Source of the DNA: Gammaproteobacteria bacterium
Lineage (GTDB): Bacteria; Gemmatimonadota; Gemmatimonadetes; Longimicrobiales; Gaopeijiaceae
Length of the DNA stretch: 64,000 nt
Assembly (NCBI GenBank): GCA_028819075.1
Contig: JAPPMM010000043.1
Location: 1 to 64,000, forward strand
Reading direction: 5' to 3'
Shown here piece after piece: positions 43,158 to 52,237 of the stretch. The number at the start of each line of letters is the position of its first letter. Within the stretch, counting starts at the first letter, position 1. The position numbers and the translations under genes are program-made. The notes under the pieces were generated by a model that was not told the DNA's origin, did not search any database, and saw only the letters and a program-made list of their open reading frames with translations.

Positions 43158-46100
43158 TTAATGCAGGATGTTGCGTGACTTGAGATGGGCGGCTACGGCG
43201 CCAATCATCAGGGGGCGGATGCGATAGCTGCGCCAGGCTGCGTTGCCTCCCACCGCTTCCTCCACCGAAGGCTTCTCGCGGGCCGCGGTTGGGACCTTCT
43301 CGATCACCCGGCACTCTTCCAGTGACCGGAGGATGTGCAGGCTCTCGGCACTCGAGCTTCGGGCCACGTCAGAGTATTCACCGACGGTCACGGTTCCGTG
43401 CTCGAGGATGGCCTTGAGGGCGAAGCTCTGCTCCCGGTCCAGGTTCTCGATGCCCGACTCCAGCGTGCTCAGCGGCTGCACGAGGAGGCTTCCCGCAGTC
43501 GAAGCGAAGTCCGCCGAGCGCAACCAGTAGAACAGCGCCAGACGGGGAGATCCCCGGGAAACGCGGTGAAGACGCTGGAAAAAGTCGGATTCGATGAGCC
43601 CTTCCTGCTTGCCCGAGCCCCGCAGCCGTCGCGCCCGGCGCCGCAGTGTCGCTCCACGGTCGTGTGGTTCGGCGAAGCGCAGAGGAAGCCCGCTCAGCCG
43701 GTGCCGGGCCAGAACCGCCTGGCGCAACGCTTCGGGGGAAAGTTCCCCCATAGTGACCCGCTCGACGTCGTGGACGAACGCGGGGGCGCGCTTCTCGACC
43801 AGCTGCCAGGCAGTCGAGGTGACGACTGTGAGCCAGAACACCCTCGATTCGGTGCGCGACATGAAGGTCAGGAGCAGCTCGAACAGCCTGCCTCCTCCGG
43901 GCGCACGCATGTGAAGATGTTCCGTCGCCTCCAGGACGGCGAAGGAGGGAACCGACCCCGACGGCGCCTCCAGCACCCGGTCCGCGAGCGAGTCGAGGTC
44001 AGGCGCATCCCCAAGCCCCAGCCATCCGGCCACGCGCCCCGCAAGGTGCGCTTCCGTTCGCACGCGGGTGGTGAACCTCTGCCGTACTCCGCCCGGAGCC
44101 TCTTCGGCAAGGTGGCTTGTGACGACATTCAGGAAGCTGGTCACGCCAGCGCCGGGCGATGCGATGACGACGAGGGACCTGGCCTCGCCGGTGGCTCGCC
44201 GCGCCCACGCCGACGCCACCGCGGCCAGGGCGTCCTCGCGCCCCGCGAGCAACCGTGCATCCGTCAGCGGTTCCAGCGAGAAGAGGCGCCTGTAGACGAC
44301 CGGAAGCGCAGCCGGGTACTCGTCTGCGTACGCGAGGGCGTGCTCGCGGCGGTCGACGACGGTCCGGGCGGATGGACCGAGGCCCATCGTTGCGCTGAGC
44401 GGCCGAAGGAACCCCAGGGCCCACGACACGGCCGCGGCGCCGCGAGCCGCGGCCTGGCCCGACAGCCGGCGCGTCTGCTTCCATGCGCGTGCGAGCCCGG
44501 CCGACAGAACTGTGCGAGCCTCGAGATAGCCCGCCGTCATACGGTCCGCGGTCGCCTGCTCGAACAGCTGGCGCGATCCGCTGGCGATCTCGGCAGCGAC
44601 CCTGTGCTCCGCCGCTGCCAGCGCCTCGCGCAGGACTTCGCGCGCCGCGGCAGCCTTGTTGCCGGCGCGGGCGAGACCGTTGACGACCAGCGCGGCGGGA
44701 TCCGGGGCATCGGGACCGCCCCGCTCCTTCGCCTCCGCGACCGCGGCCTCGTAGCCGTATCCCGACACCTCCCGGAGCTCGACGACCTCCGAGCGAATCC
44801 GGTACATGGCTTCACGGATCGCCGAAGGCGCGGCCTGCATCCGTTCCCGGCGCAGGAGATCGAACGCGTGCAGGAAGGTCTCGCGCAGGCGCACGGTGCG
44901 GGGGTCCGACCCCGGTTTTCTCGGGGGATCTCCGGGCGCCGGAATGTCGTGAAGGGCCAGGGCCCCGGGCATTCGCTCGCGAACCTCGCCCAGACCGTGG
45001 ATCGTCTCCTCGACGGAGGCAGTCAGCGTCTCGAACACGGCACCGGGCTCCGGCAGGCCGCCCTGGATGTGCGCGAGCGCCGCATCGGTGTGCTGTCGCT
45101 CGGCCTCCAGCATCGCGACCAGATCTTCTCCGCCGGCCGAAAGGCTTGCCGCCCGCTCCCTGCCCCGGCTCAGCTCGGCCGCGACTTCAGCAAGAACCGC
45201 ATCCGCGTCGCGGATGGCATGCGACCAGTCGCCGCGCAACTCGCCGAGAATCCCCTCGATGTCACCGCGCATCGCGGCCAGACTCCGGTACAGCTCCAGC
45301 CGGGCCGCTGCGCCCTCCGCCCAGGCATCCCATCGCATGGCCAGCTCCCGCTGGCGTCCGGGGCCCGGCCGACTGGATGGCGGATCGGCTGCGAAGGTGC
45401 CGGCCACCGCAACCGAGGCGGCCAGGGATGCCTCCAGTTGCCCGAAGTCGGCGCTCCGAGCGCTCCCGGAAGCCCGTTCGACCTCGTCTACGAGCGCCTG
45501 CAGTTCGCTCTGCAGCCGCGCTCCGGCGGCGTGCCGGGTGGGCGTCTCGGCAGCCGGCGGCTCCTCCGCGACGGAGTCGGCGGAGGGTGTGGATTCATCG
45601 GCCGGGAGAGCCGGCTGCAACACGGCGGCCGCCCAGTCGGCCCACGCGCGCTCGAGGCGCCCGAGCCATTCGGCCCGGTCGTGCTGGCTCCGGCGGAAGG
45701 CGTTCGCCTGGTCGCGAAGCACCACCTGCTCGAGGTGCTGGCGGGCCAGCCGGGCCACCGGGACGCGGCGCAACCGGCCGCGCCAGACCACCGGGCCCAG
45801 CACGCGCGCGGCGGCTCGCTTGATCCAGCGTACGGGCCCAACCCCCGGAAATCTCGCGACGGGCGGACGGGCAGCCGGCGCCTGCAGCATGGCAGGCAGC
45901 TCGGCCGCCGCCGCGCGCGCATTATCCCGGGCCGAGGCCAGCGATTCTTCCAGCTCGGTGGCAGTGGCGCCGGCGGCGAGGGCGGCGCGCAGGGGCTCGA
46001 TGACCTCATCGGCGACCGCATCCCGGTATTCCGCGAGCGCCCCGGGCACATCCTGCTTTCCCTCGCCGGCACTCGCGTCCCGGCTCCCGTCACCCGCCAA

Positions 46101-46349
46101 CACCTCCCGCTCTACACGTCCGGCATTCGCATCCTCCCGCCCCTTGCCGTTCACCGCGGCGAGTGCCCGCCCGTGCGCAGCAGCCGCCTCCTCCAGCACG
46201 CGGCGGATGGGCAGCCACACGTCCGCTTCGTAGCGCCCCCAGACCTCCGCGAAGGGCTCGTGTACGGCAGCGGAGATACGGGCGGCGATGGCGGAGTCCG
46301 CGGACACGCCTTGCGCGGTCCCGGGTGTGTTGGCCGCAGGGTCGCTCAT
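43158..46349 (-). CDS. Large coiled-coil protein with degenerate STAND/AAA-like NTPase and C-terminal winged helix
   Basis: I do not recognise this 1063-residue protein as a named family. Residues 1-630 are Ala/Glu/Arg-rich, largely helical and probably coiled-coil. A hydrophobic patch lies at 637-657. From 690, LAGREDALAAVASAWARR and SLVVIASPGAGVTSFLNVV form an STAND/AAA-like core. Its Walker A is altered: the invariant lysine is V736 and the first glycine is A730. SFAVLEATEHLHM (802-814) is a Walker-B-like strand with Glu for Asp, and VFWLTVVTSTAWQL resembles a sensor strand. Residues 973-1020 look like a winged helix (ILEHGTVTVGEYSDVARSSS). Its ATG overlaps the stop of the MscS gene, so both are translationally coupled. 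Confidence 0.65.
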   Translation of the reverse strand: MSDPAANTPGTAQGVSADSAIAARISAAVHEPFAEVWGRYEADVWLPIRRVLEEAAAAHGRALAAVNGKGREDANAGRVEREVLAGDGSRDASAGEGKQDVPGALAEYRDAVADEVIEPLRAALAAGATATELEESLASARDNARAAAAELPAMLQAPAARPPVARFPGVGPVRWIKRAAARVLGPVVWRGRLRRVPVARLARQHLEQVVLRDQANAFRRSQHDRAEWLGRLERAWADWAAAVLQPALPADESTPSADSVAEEPPAAETPTRHAAGARLQSELQALVDEVERASGSARSADFGQLEASLAASVAVAGTFAADPPSSRPGPGRQRELAMRWDAWAEGAAARLELYRSLAAMRGDIEGILGELRGDWSHAIRDADAVLAEVAAELSRGRERAASLSAGGEDLVAMLEAERQHTDAALAHIQGGLPEPGAVFETLTASVEETIHGLGEVRERMPGALALHDIPAPGDPPRKPGSDPRTVRLRETFLHAFDLLRRERMQAAPSAIREAMYRIRSEVVELREVSGYGYEAAVAEAKERGGPDAPDPAALVVNGLARAGNKAAAAREVLREALAAAEHRVAAEIASGSRQLFEQATADRMTAGYLEARTVLSAGLARAWKQTRRLSGQAAARGAAAVSWALGFLRPLSATMGLGPSARTVVDRREHALAYADEYPAALPVVYRRLFSLEPLTDARLLAGREDALAAVASAWARRATGEARSLVVIASPGAGVTSFLNVVTSHLAEEAPGGVRQRFTTRVRTEAHLAGRVAGWLGLGDAPDLDSLADRVLEAPSGSVPSFAVLEATEHLHMRAPGGGRLFELLLTFMSRTESRVFWLTVVTSTAWQLVEKRAPAFVHDVERVTMGELSPEALRQAVLARHRLSGLPLRFAEPHDRGATLRRRARRLRGSGKQEGLIESDFFQRLHRVSRGSPRLALFYWLRSADFASTAGSLLVQPLSTLESGIENLDREQSFALKAILEHGTVTVGEYSDVARSSSAESLHILRSLEECRVIEKVPTAAREKPSVEEAVGGNAAWRSYRIRPLMIGAVAAHLKSRNILH

Positions 46350-47614
46350 CGCGCGTCGGGCCTACGGGAGGCAGTCGCTTCCGGCGGTTCGACCATCGGA
46401 TACCAGTCGCGCTCCGGCGTGAGCCCCGCGGCGCGGAAGCCGTCGCGGGCGCGCTCGGTGATGTCGCTCTGCATCAGGAACTCGAAGCGGGGATCCAGCA
46501 CGTAGGCCCTCACCCTCACGCGGGTGACGAAGGTGGTGCGGAACTCGTCTCCGACGAGCACCACGATGGGCTTGTTCAGGAAGACGTACCGGGAAGTCAC
46601 CGCCGCCTCGAAGGCGATCTCCCTGGCCTTGCGCTCGTCCACCCGTCCCGGCAGGTAGAGATCGGTCACGACCTGGCAGTTCAACTGCCCGGCGTTGGCG
46701 TTGGCGACCTGCTCCTCCACGACCTGGGAGTTGGGCACCGTCACCAGGTTGTCGTCGGCGGTCACGATGCGCGTCGACCTTAGCCCGATCGACACGACCT
46801 CTCCGTAGGTTCCCCCGACGGAGATCTTGTCGCCCACCTGGAAGGGCTGGTCGAAGACGACGATCAGGCCCCCGAACACGTTCTTGAGCAGGTCCTGCGC
46901 GGCGATGCCGAGCGCCAGGCCCAGGGCGGCGCTCGCCGCGAGAAGCCCCTGGGCGTCGACCCGGAAGACGGTGCGCAGGATGAGGTAGGCCGCGATCCCC
47001 CACAGCGCCATGCGCGTAATGGGGATGAGCCACTTAAATGTCAGGCGGCGCCTGACGCTCCGTTCGGCCAGCGTCTCGAGGACCCATGCCAGCGCCCGGA
47101 TCAGGAAGTGAAATACGACGATGATGACCAGCGACCAGAAGATGCCCACCCCGAGACTCCGGACTTCCTCGGTCGCCTCCTCCAGATCGAGGGCGCCGAC
47201 GGCGGTGTCGGCCGGAGCCGCAGCCACTGCGCCGCCCTGCTCCATCGCGTCCAGCCGGGATAGTATCAACTCCTGCGCCACAGTGATATCACTCAGTTGG
47301 GCGGCGAGGGAGTCGAGCGTCGCCTGGGATGGCGGAGTCTCCTGCTCGGCACCCGCCTGCGGCTGAGCACCAGCCACCGCGTCAGCCTCCGGATCCTCGG
47401 CGAGCGCCGCGCCCGGCTCCGTCTGTTGCTCCGGTGCACCCGCTTCGGCGCCAGGAACGGCAGGCTGCTCCGTCCCTGTGATCACGACCGTGCCGGACTC
47501 CGAGTCCATCGGCGAAGGATCCGCGCACGCCGCCACGACCAGCGGGACCATGATCCAGCCGGCGGCACGCAAGAGAAGGCGCGCGGCGTCGCTTTTCGCG
47601 TCTCGTTCGGGCAT
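46346..47614 (-). CDS. MscS-family mechanosensitive channel with lipoprotein-like N-terminus
   Basis: From the ATG at 47614 the product has 422 residues; a GTG at 47650 could add 12. Residues 13-30 look like a lipoprotein signal (GWIMVPLVVAAC, Cys30). An Ala/Glu/Gln-rich periplasmic segment of about 110 residues follows, then three membrane helices with the MscS pore helix (GLLAASAALGLALGIAAQDL, then LKNVFGGLIVV) and the cytoplasmic beta domain VGDKISVGGTYGEVVSIGLR. An N-terminal lipobox on an MscS channel is unusual. The gene lies 63 bases after cusA on the same strand and is coupled at its 3' end to the 1063-residue protein. Confidence 0.85.
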   Translation of the reverse strand: MPERDAKSDAARLLLRAAGWIMVPLVVAACADPSPMDSESGTVVITGTEQPAVPGAEAGAPEQQTEPGAALAEDPEADAVAGAQPQAGAEQETPPSQATLDSLAAQLSDITVAQELILSRLDAMEQGGAVAAAPADTAVGALDLEEATEEVRSLGVGIFWSLVIIVVFHFLIRALAWVLETLAERSVRRRLTFKWLIPITRMALWGIAAYLILRTVFRVDAQGLLAASAALGLALGIAAQDLLKNVFGGLIVVFDQPFQVGDKISVGGTYGEVVSIGLRSTRIVTADDNLVTVPNSQVVEEQVANANAGQLNCQVVTDLYLPGRVDERKAREIAFEAAVTSRYVFLNKPIVVLVGDEFRTTFVTRVRVRAYVLDPRFEFLMQSDITERARDGFRAAGLTPERDWYPMVEPPEATASRRPDAR

Positions 47615-47677
47615 TTGTCGGCGACGGCTCTCCGGGAAACTGCGGACCACTACATTACCCGCGCCCGCGTTGCGCGC

Positions 47678-50600
47678 CTACCCCCGCCCCTCCGGCAGCC
47701 CGCGCGCCTTCCACAGGTAGAAAACAACCGGGAAGAGCAGCAGCACCACGGCGCCCGAGGTCACGACCCCTCCGACCAGGGGCGCCGCGATCCGCTTCAT
47801 GACGTCGGCGCCCGCGCCCGCGCTCCACATGATCGGCATCAGCCCGAGCACATCGGTGGCGATGGTCATCATGATCGGCCGGACCCGCTTGATGGAGCCG
47901 CTTCGAATCGCATGCGCCAGCGCGGCGCGGTCCTTCAGCAGTCCGCGGTCGCGGTAGTCGCGCAGCGAGATGTTCAGGTAGAGCAGAAACACGATCGCGG
48001 TCTCGGCATAGAGGCCGGCCAGCGCGATGATCCCGATCCAGACCGCGATGCTGAGGTCGTAGCCGAGGATGTAGAGCAGCCAGAACGAGCCGGCGACCGC
48101 AAACGGAACGCCCAGCAGCACGAGGCAGGTCTCCGCCGCGGACCTGTTCGCCAGGTAGATCAGGACGAAGATCAGCAGGAGGGTCAGCGGAATCACGTAC
48201 ATGAGACGCCGTTCGGCGCGCTCCAGATACTCGTATTGCCCGCTCCACGCGATGGTGTATCCGGGCGGCGGAACGACCCCGGCCGCAACCGCCTCGCGCG
48301 CCGTCTCCACGTAGCCGCCGATATCGACGTCGCGCAGGTCGACGTACACCCAGGCGTTGGGCTTGGCGCCCTCGCTCTTGATGCTCGGGGGACCGACCAC
48401 GTATTCCATGCCGGCCAGCTGTCCCAGCGGCACCTGGTGACCCTGGGGCGTCGTCACCAGGACGGCGCGCAGCGCGGGCAGATCGTCCCGCAGTTCCCGG
48501 CTGTAGCGCAGGTTGACCGGATAGCGCGTGAGACCTTCGACCGTCGTCGTCACGTTCATCCCGCCGATCGCCGTCCGGATCACCTCCTGCACGTCCCTCA
48601 CGGTGAGTCCGTGGCGGGCGATCGCCTCGCGGTCGATGGAGAAGTCGAGGTAGTTGCCGCCCATCACCCGGTCCGCGTACACGCTGGCGGTCCCGGGAAC
48701 GCCGCGCAGCACATCCTCGATCTCCCGCCCCAGCCTCTCCAGCTCGGTCAGATCGGGACCCGCGATCTTGATGCCCACGGGCGTGCGGATTCCGGTCGAG
48801 AGCATGTCGATCCGGCTCCGGATGGGCATGGTCCAGGCGTTGGTGAGCCCCGGAATGCGGAGGGCCGCGTCGAGCTCCTCGATGAGCCTCTCGGGCGTCA
48901 TCCCCTGCCGCCACTGGTCGCGGGGCTTCAGCGCGATGGTGGTCTCGAGCATGGACAGGGGCGCGGGATCTGTTGCCGTTTCCGCCCGCCCGACCTTGCC
49001 GAAGACGTGCTGGACTTCGGGAAAGGTGTAGATGATGCGGTCCGTCTGCTGCAGGATCTCGCGCGCCTCGGTGATGGAGACTCCGGGGAGAGTGGTGGGC
49101 ATGTAGAGCAGGTCGCCTTCCCACAGCGGCGGCATGAACTCCGACCCCAGACGCGACAGCGGCACGATGGTCGCAGTCAGTCCGAGCACGGCGGCGGCGA
49201 GGACCCAGGTCCGGAAACGCAGCACGAACCCGAGAACCGGCCAGTACGTTCGTGCCAGCTGCCGTCCGAGCGGGGTGCTCGATGGCCGGCGGATCCTCCC
49301 GCGCACCCAGTAGCCCACCAGCACCGGAACGAGCGTCACCGACAGGAGCGCAGCGGACGCCATCGCGTAGGTCTTGGTGAAGGCGAGCGGCTTGAACAGC
49401 CGCCCCTCCTGCGCCTCGAGGGTGAAGACCGGCATGAACGACACGGTGATCACCAGGAGCGCCACGAACAGCGACGGGCCCACCTCGCGCGCCGCCGAGG
49501 CGACGATCTCCCAGTGCGGCCTCCGGCCCCCGTCGCGGGCGAGGTGCTTGTGGGCGTTCTCGACCATCACGATCCCTGCGTCCACCATCGTTCCGATCGC
49601 GACCGCGATCCCGCCCAGGGACATGATGTTGAGCGTCAGCCCCTGCATCCGCACCACGATCAGCGCCATCAGGATCCCCACCGGCAGCGCGATGACGGCC
49701 ACGAGGCCGCTGCGCAGGTGGAACAGGAAGACGAGGCACACCAGGCCCACGATCGCGAGCTGCTGCGCGAGGCTCATGCGGATGCTCCCGACCGCCCGGT
49801 CGATCAGTGCGCTCCGGTCGTAGGCCACTTCGATCTCGACGCCCTCCGGCAGTCCCGGCGTGATCTCCGCAAGCTTGTCCTTCACGTCCCGGATCACCCG
49901 CCGCGTGTCCGCGCCGGACCGCACCACGACGATGCCGCCGACCGTCTCCCCTTCCCCGTTCCACTCCGCGAGGCCGCGGCGGCCCTCCGGTCCCAGGCTC
50001 ACGCGCGCCACGTCCTCGAGCAGGATCGGCGTCCCGTCGGCGCTCACGCCGAGACCGATCCGGCGAATGTCGTCCACCGACCGGATGTAGCCGAGGCCGC
50101 GAATCATGAACTCCCGCTCGGCGACCTCGATGAGGCCGCCCCCGACATCGCTGTTGCTCTCCTGGATGGCGGAGCGGATGGCCGAGATGGACAGGTCGTA
50201 GGCGCGCAGCCGGTTCGGATCGACCGTGATCTGGTACTGGCGCACGAACCCGCCCACGCTCGCCACTTCCGAGACCCCGGGCACCGCGGTCAGCTCATAC
50301 CTGAGGAACCAGTCCTGGATCGAGCGCAGCTCCCCAAGGTCGTGGCGGTCGGACCGGAGCGCGTACACGAAGGCCCAGCCGACTCCGGTGGCATCGGGTC
50401 CGAGCCTGGGCGTGATACCCGGCGGGAGCTGCTCGGAGAGGGAGTTCAGGTACTCCAGAACCCGGCTTCTGGCCCAGTAGAGGTCGGTTCCCTCCTCGAA
50501 GATCACGTACACGAACGACACCCCGAAGAACGAATAGCCGCGCACCACCTGGGCGAACGGCGCCGCCAGCATCTGGGTGGCGACGGGGTAGGTGACCTGA

Positions 50601-50788
50601 TCCTCGACGATGCGCGGGGCCTGGCCGGGATACTCGGTCTGGATGATGACCTGCACGTCCGAGAGATCCGGAATGGCGTCGATGGGGGTGCGGGACAGCG
50701 AGAAGACGCCCGCCAGCACGACGGCGAGGGCGCCGACGAGGATCAGGGGCCGGTTCCTGATGGAGCCGTTGATGATGCGCGCGAGCAT
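47678..50788 (-). CDS. cusA: Copper/silver RND efflux pump CusA
   Basis: This 1036-residue inner-membrane pump has GGAGGT six bases before its ATG. Similarity to CusA is strong throughout: the TM4 segment AVAIGTMVDAGIVMVENAHK, the periplasmic YMPTTLPGVS, VFGKVGRAETATDPAPL, TTIALKPRDQWRQGMTPE and RIDMLSTGIRTPVGIKIAG. The methionines in YMPTTLPG and RIDMLSTG coincide with CusA Cu(I)/Ag(I) ligand positions. It exports Cu(I) and Ag(I) from periplasm and cytoplasm through CusB and CusC, whose genes lie upstream in the same operon. Confidence 0.95.
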   Translation of the reverse strand: MLARIINGSIRNRPLILVGALAVVLAGVFSLSRTPIDAIPDLSDVQVIIQTEYPGQAPRIVEDQVTYPVATQMLAAPFAQVVRGYSFFGVSFVYVIFEEGTDLYWARSRVLEYLNSLSEQLPPGITPRLGPDATGVGWAFVYALRSDRHDLGELRSIQDWFLRYELTAVPGVSEVASVGGFVRQYQITVDPNRLRAYDLSISAIRSAIQESNSDVGGGLIEVAEREFMIRGLGYIRSVDDIRRIGLGVSADGTPILLEDVARVSLGPEGRRGLAEWNGEGETVGGIVVVRSGADTRRVIRDVKDKLAEITPGLPEGVEIEVAYDRSALIDRAVGSIRMSLAQQLAIVGLVCLVFLFHLRSGLVAVIALPVGILMALIVVRMQGLTLNIMSLGGIAVAIGTMVDAGIVMVENAHKHLARDGGRRPHWEIVASAAREVGPSLFVALLVITVSFMPVFTLEAQEGRLFKPLAFTKTYAMASAALLSVTLVPVLVGYWVRGRIRRPSSTPLGRQLARTYWPVLGFVLRFRTWVLAAAVLGLTATIVPLSRLGSEFMPPLWEGDLLYMPTTLPGVSITEAREILQQTDRIIYTFPEVQHVFGKVGRAETATDPAPLSMLETTIALKPRDQWRQGMTPERLIEELDAALRIPGLTNAWTMPIRSRIDMLSTGIRTPVGIKIAGPDLTELERLGREIEDVLRGVPGTASVYADRVMGGNYLDFSIDREAIARHGLTVRDVQEVIRTAIGGMNVTTTVEGLTRYPVNLRYSRELRDDLPALRAVLVTTPQGHQVPLGQLAGMEYVVGPPSIKSEGAKPNAWVYVDLRDVDIGGYVETAREAVAAGVVPPPGYTIAWSGQYEYLERAERRLMYVIPLTLLLIFVLIYLANRSAAETCLVLLGVPFAVAGSFWLLYILGYDLSIAVWIGIIALAGLYAETAIVFLLYLNISLRDYRDRGLLKDRAALAHAIRSGSIKRVRPIMMTIATDVLGLMPIMWSAGAGADVMKRIAAPLVGGVVTSGAVVLLLFPVVFYLWKARGLPEGRG

Positions 50789-50800
50789 GAGGGACCTCCG

Positions 50801-52237
50801 TCAGCGGCCGGGCGGCATGCCGGAGGCCGCGCCGGGCATCGCCCCAGGCGGCCCGGGCATCTCGCCGTGCTCCATCTCGCCGTGCTGCATCTCGCCGTCC
50901 GCAGCAGGCTGCCCGGTTTCCGCGCCGCTCAAGAGCTGCGAGATGGCGGCCTTGAGGTTGGCGTCGGCGTCGATGAGGAACTGGGACGAGACGAGGACCT
51001 GCTCACCCGGGGTCAGCCCGGACGTCACCTCCTGCATGCCCTCGCTCTCGGTTCCGAGCAAGACCTCGCGGGGCTCGAACACGCCCTCGCCCCTGGCCAC
51101 GATCACCACCGCGCGGGTTCCGCTGTGCAGCACCGCCTCGGCCGCCACCATCACCGCGTCGGAAGCGCCGCTGGCCCGCGCCGTCACGTCGACGTACATC
51201 CCGGGCCGGAGCCGCAGGTCGGCGTTGGCCACCTCCACGAACGCCGTGAGCGTCCGAGTCTGCGTATTCACCGCGGGACGAAAGAAGAGGATGCGCCCGT
51301 CCCAGCGGCGGTCGGGAAACGCGTCCGCCTCGATCTCCACGGCCTCGCCTTCGCCCACATGCCTGAGATCGTCCTCGTAGAACTCGGTCTCGGCCCAGAG
51401 CGTGGAGTGGTCTGCGATCTTCAGGACCGTCATTCCGGGCGAGATCCGCAACCCTTCCATCGAGTCGCCCATCTTCTCGACGATGAAGCCGGTGGCGGGC
51501 GAGAAGACCCGGACCGTGCGCGCGACCGCCCCCGACTCGGCGAGCGCGTCGATCTGCGCCTCGGTCATGTCCCAGTACAGCAGGCGCTCCCGGGTCGCCT
51601 CCAGGAGGGACTGCGCGCGCTCGATGGCTTCCGGATAGGCTCCGCCGTCCCGCAGGCGCCCGACGTACTCCATCGCCCCGACGAACTCGCGCTGTGTCGA
51701 GACCAGTTCCGGGCTGTAGATCTCGAAGAGCACGTCGCCCCTCGCGACCGTCTCGCCCACGTTGTTCACGCTGGCCTGCTCGATCCAGCCCTCGTACTTG
51801 GTCTGGACCGAGACCACCCGCTCCTCGTTGTGCGCCAGGATGCCGACCGTGCGGATGAGGACGGGGAGCGAGCCGCGATGAACCTCGGCCGTGCGAACGG
51901 CAAAGTTCTGCAGGAAGCTCGGACTCACCCGGACCTGACCGTCCGCGAGACCCTCGTCCGCATAGACCGGAACCAGCTCCATCCCCATCGGGGACCTGCC
52001 CGGGCGGTCGGAGGTGTAGTTCGGATCCATCGGTGCTCGCCAGTACAGGATCCTGCGTTCGCCCGCGGGCGCGGCCTGTCCTCCGGGCGCGAGGGCTCCG
52101 CTTTCGCCGGCTCCGGCCTGCGCCTCGTTCATCGGCTCCCCGGGCAAGATGCGCATCAGCAGCAACGCACCGCCGGCGCCAATCGCGACGCCCAGCGCCA
52201 CGACTGCGGTCAGCTGAAGTCTCTTCGTGTTCCTCAT
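50801..52237 (-). CDS. cusB: CusB-type periplasmic adaptor with Met/His-rich tail
   Basis: This 478-residue adaptor has an N-terminal membrane anchor (LTAVVALGVAIGAGGALLLM) and then the heavy-metal-binding segment ILYWRAPMDPNYTSDRPG followed by SPMGMELVPVY, typical of CusB proteins. The core contains the barrel-sandwich halves (TKYEGWIEQASVNNVGETV; VFSPATGFIVEKMGDSMEGL). The last 30 residues are a Met/His-rich tail with three GEM units (GEMQHGEMEHGEMPG), a likely extra Cu(I)/Ag(I) site. It is 12 bases before cusA and its start overlaps the cusC stop. Confidence 0.94.
   Translation of the reverse strand: MRNTKRLQLTAVVALGVAIGAGGALLLMRILPGEPMNEAQAGAGESGALAPGGQAAPAGERRILYWRAPMDPNYTSDRPGRSPMGMELVPVYADEGLADGQVRVSPSFLQNFAVRTAEVHRGSLPVLIRTVGILAHNEERVVSVQTKYEGWIEQASVNNVGETVARGDVLFEIYSPELVSTQREFVGAMEYVGRLRDGGAYPEAIERAQSLLEATRERLLYWDMTEAQIDALAESGAVARTVRVFSPATGFIVEKMGDSMEGLRISPGMTVLKIADHSTLWAETEFYEDDLRHVGEGEAVEIEADAFPDRRWDGRILFFRPAVNTQTRTLTAFVEVANADLRLRPGMYVDVTARASGASDAVMVAAEAVLHSGTRAVVIVARGEGVFEPREVLLGTESEGMQEVTSGLTPGEQVLVSSQFLIDADANLKAAISQLLSGAETGQPAADGEMQHGEMEHGEMPGPPGAMPGAASGMPPGR

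Noticed and set aside
43335-46505. A 1056-codon plus-strand frame opposite the 1063-residue coiled-coil protein
   Set aside because: The minus-strand frame is coupled to mscS and has structured NTPase-like and winged-helix segments; the plus-strand product has only biased composition. It is a shadow.
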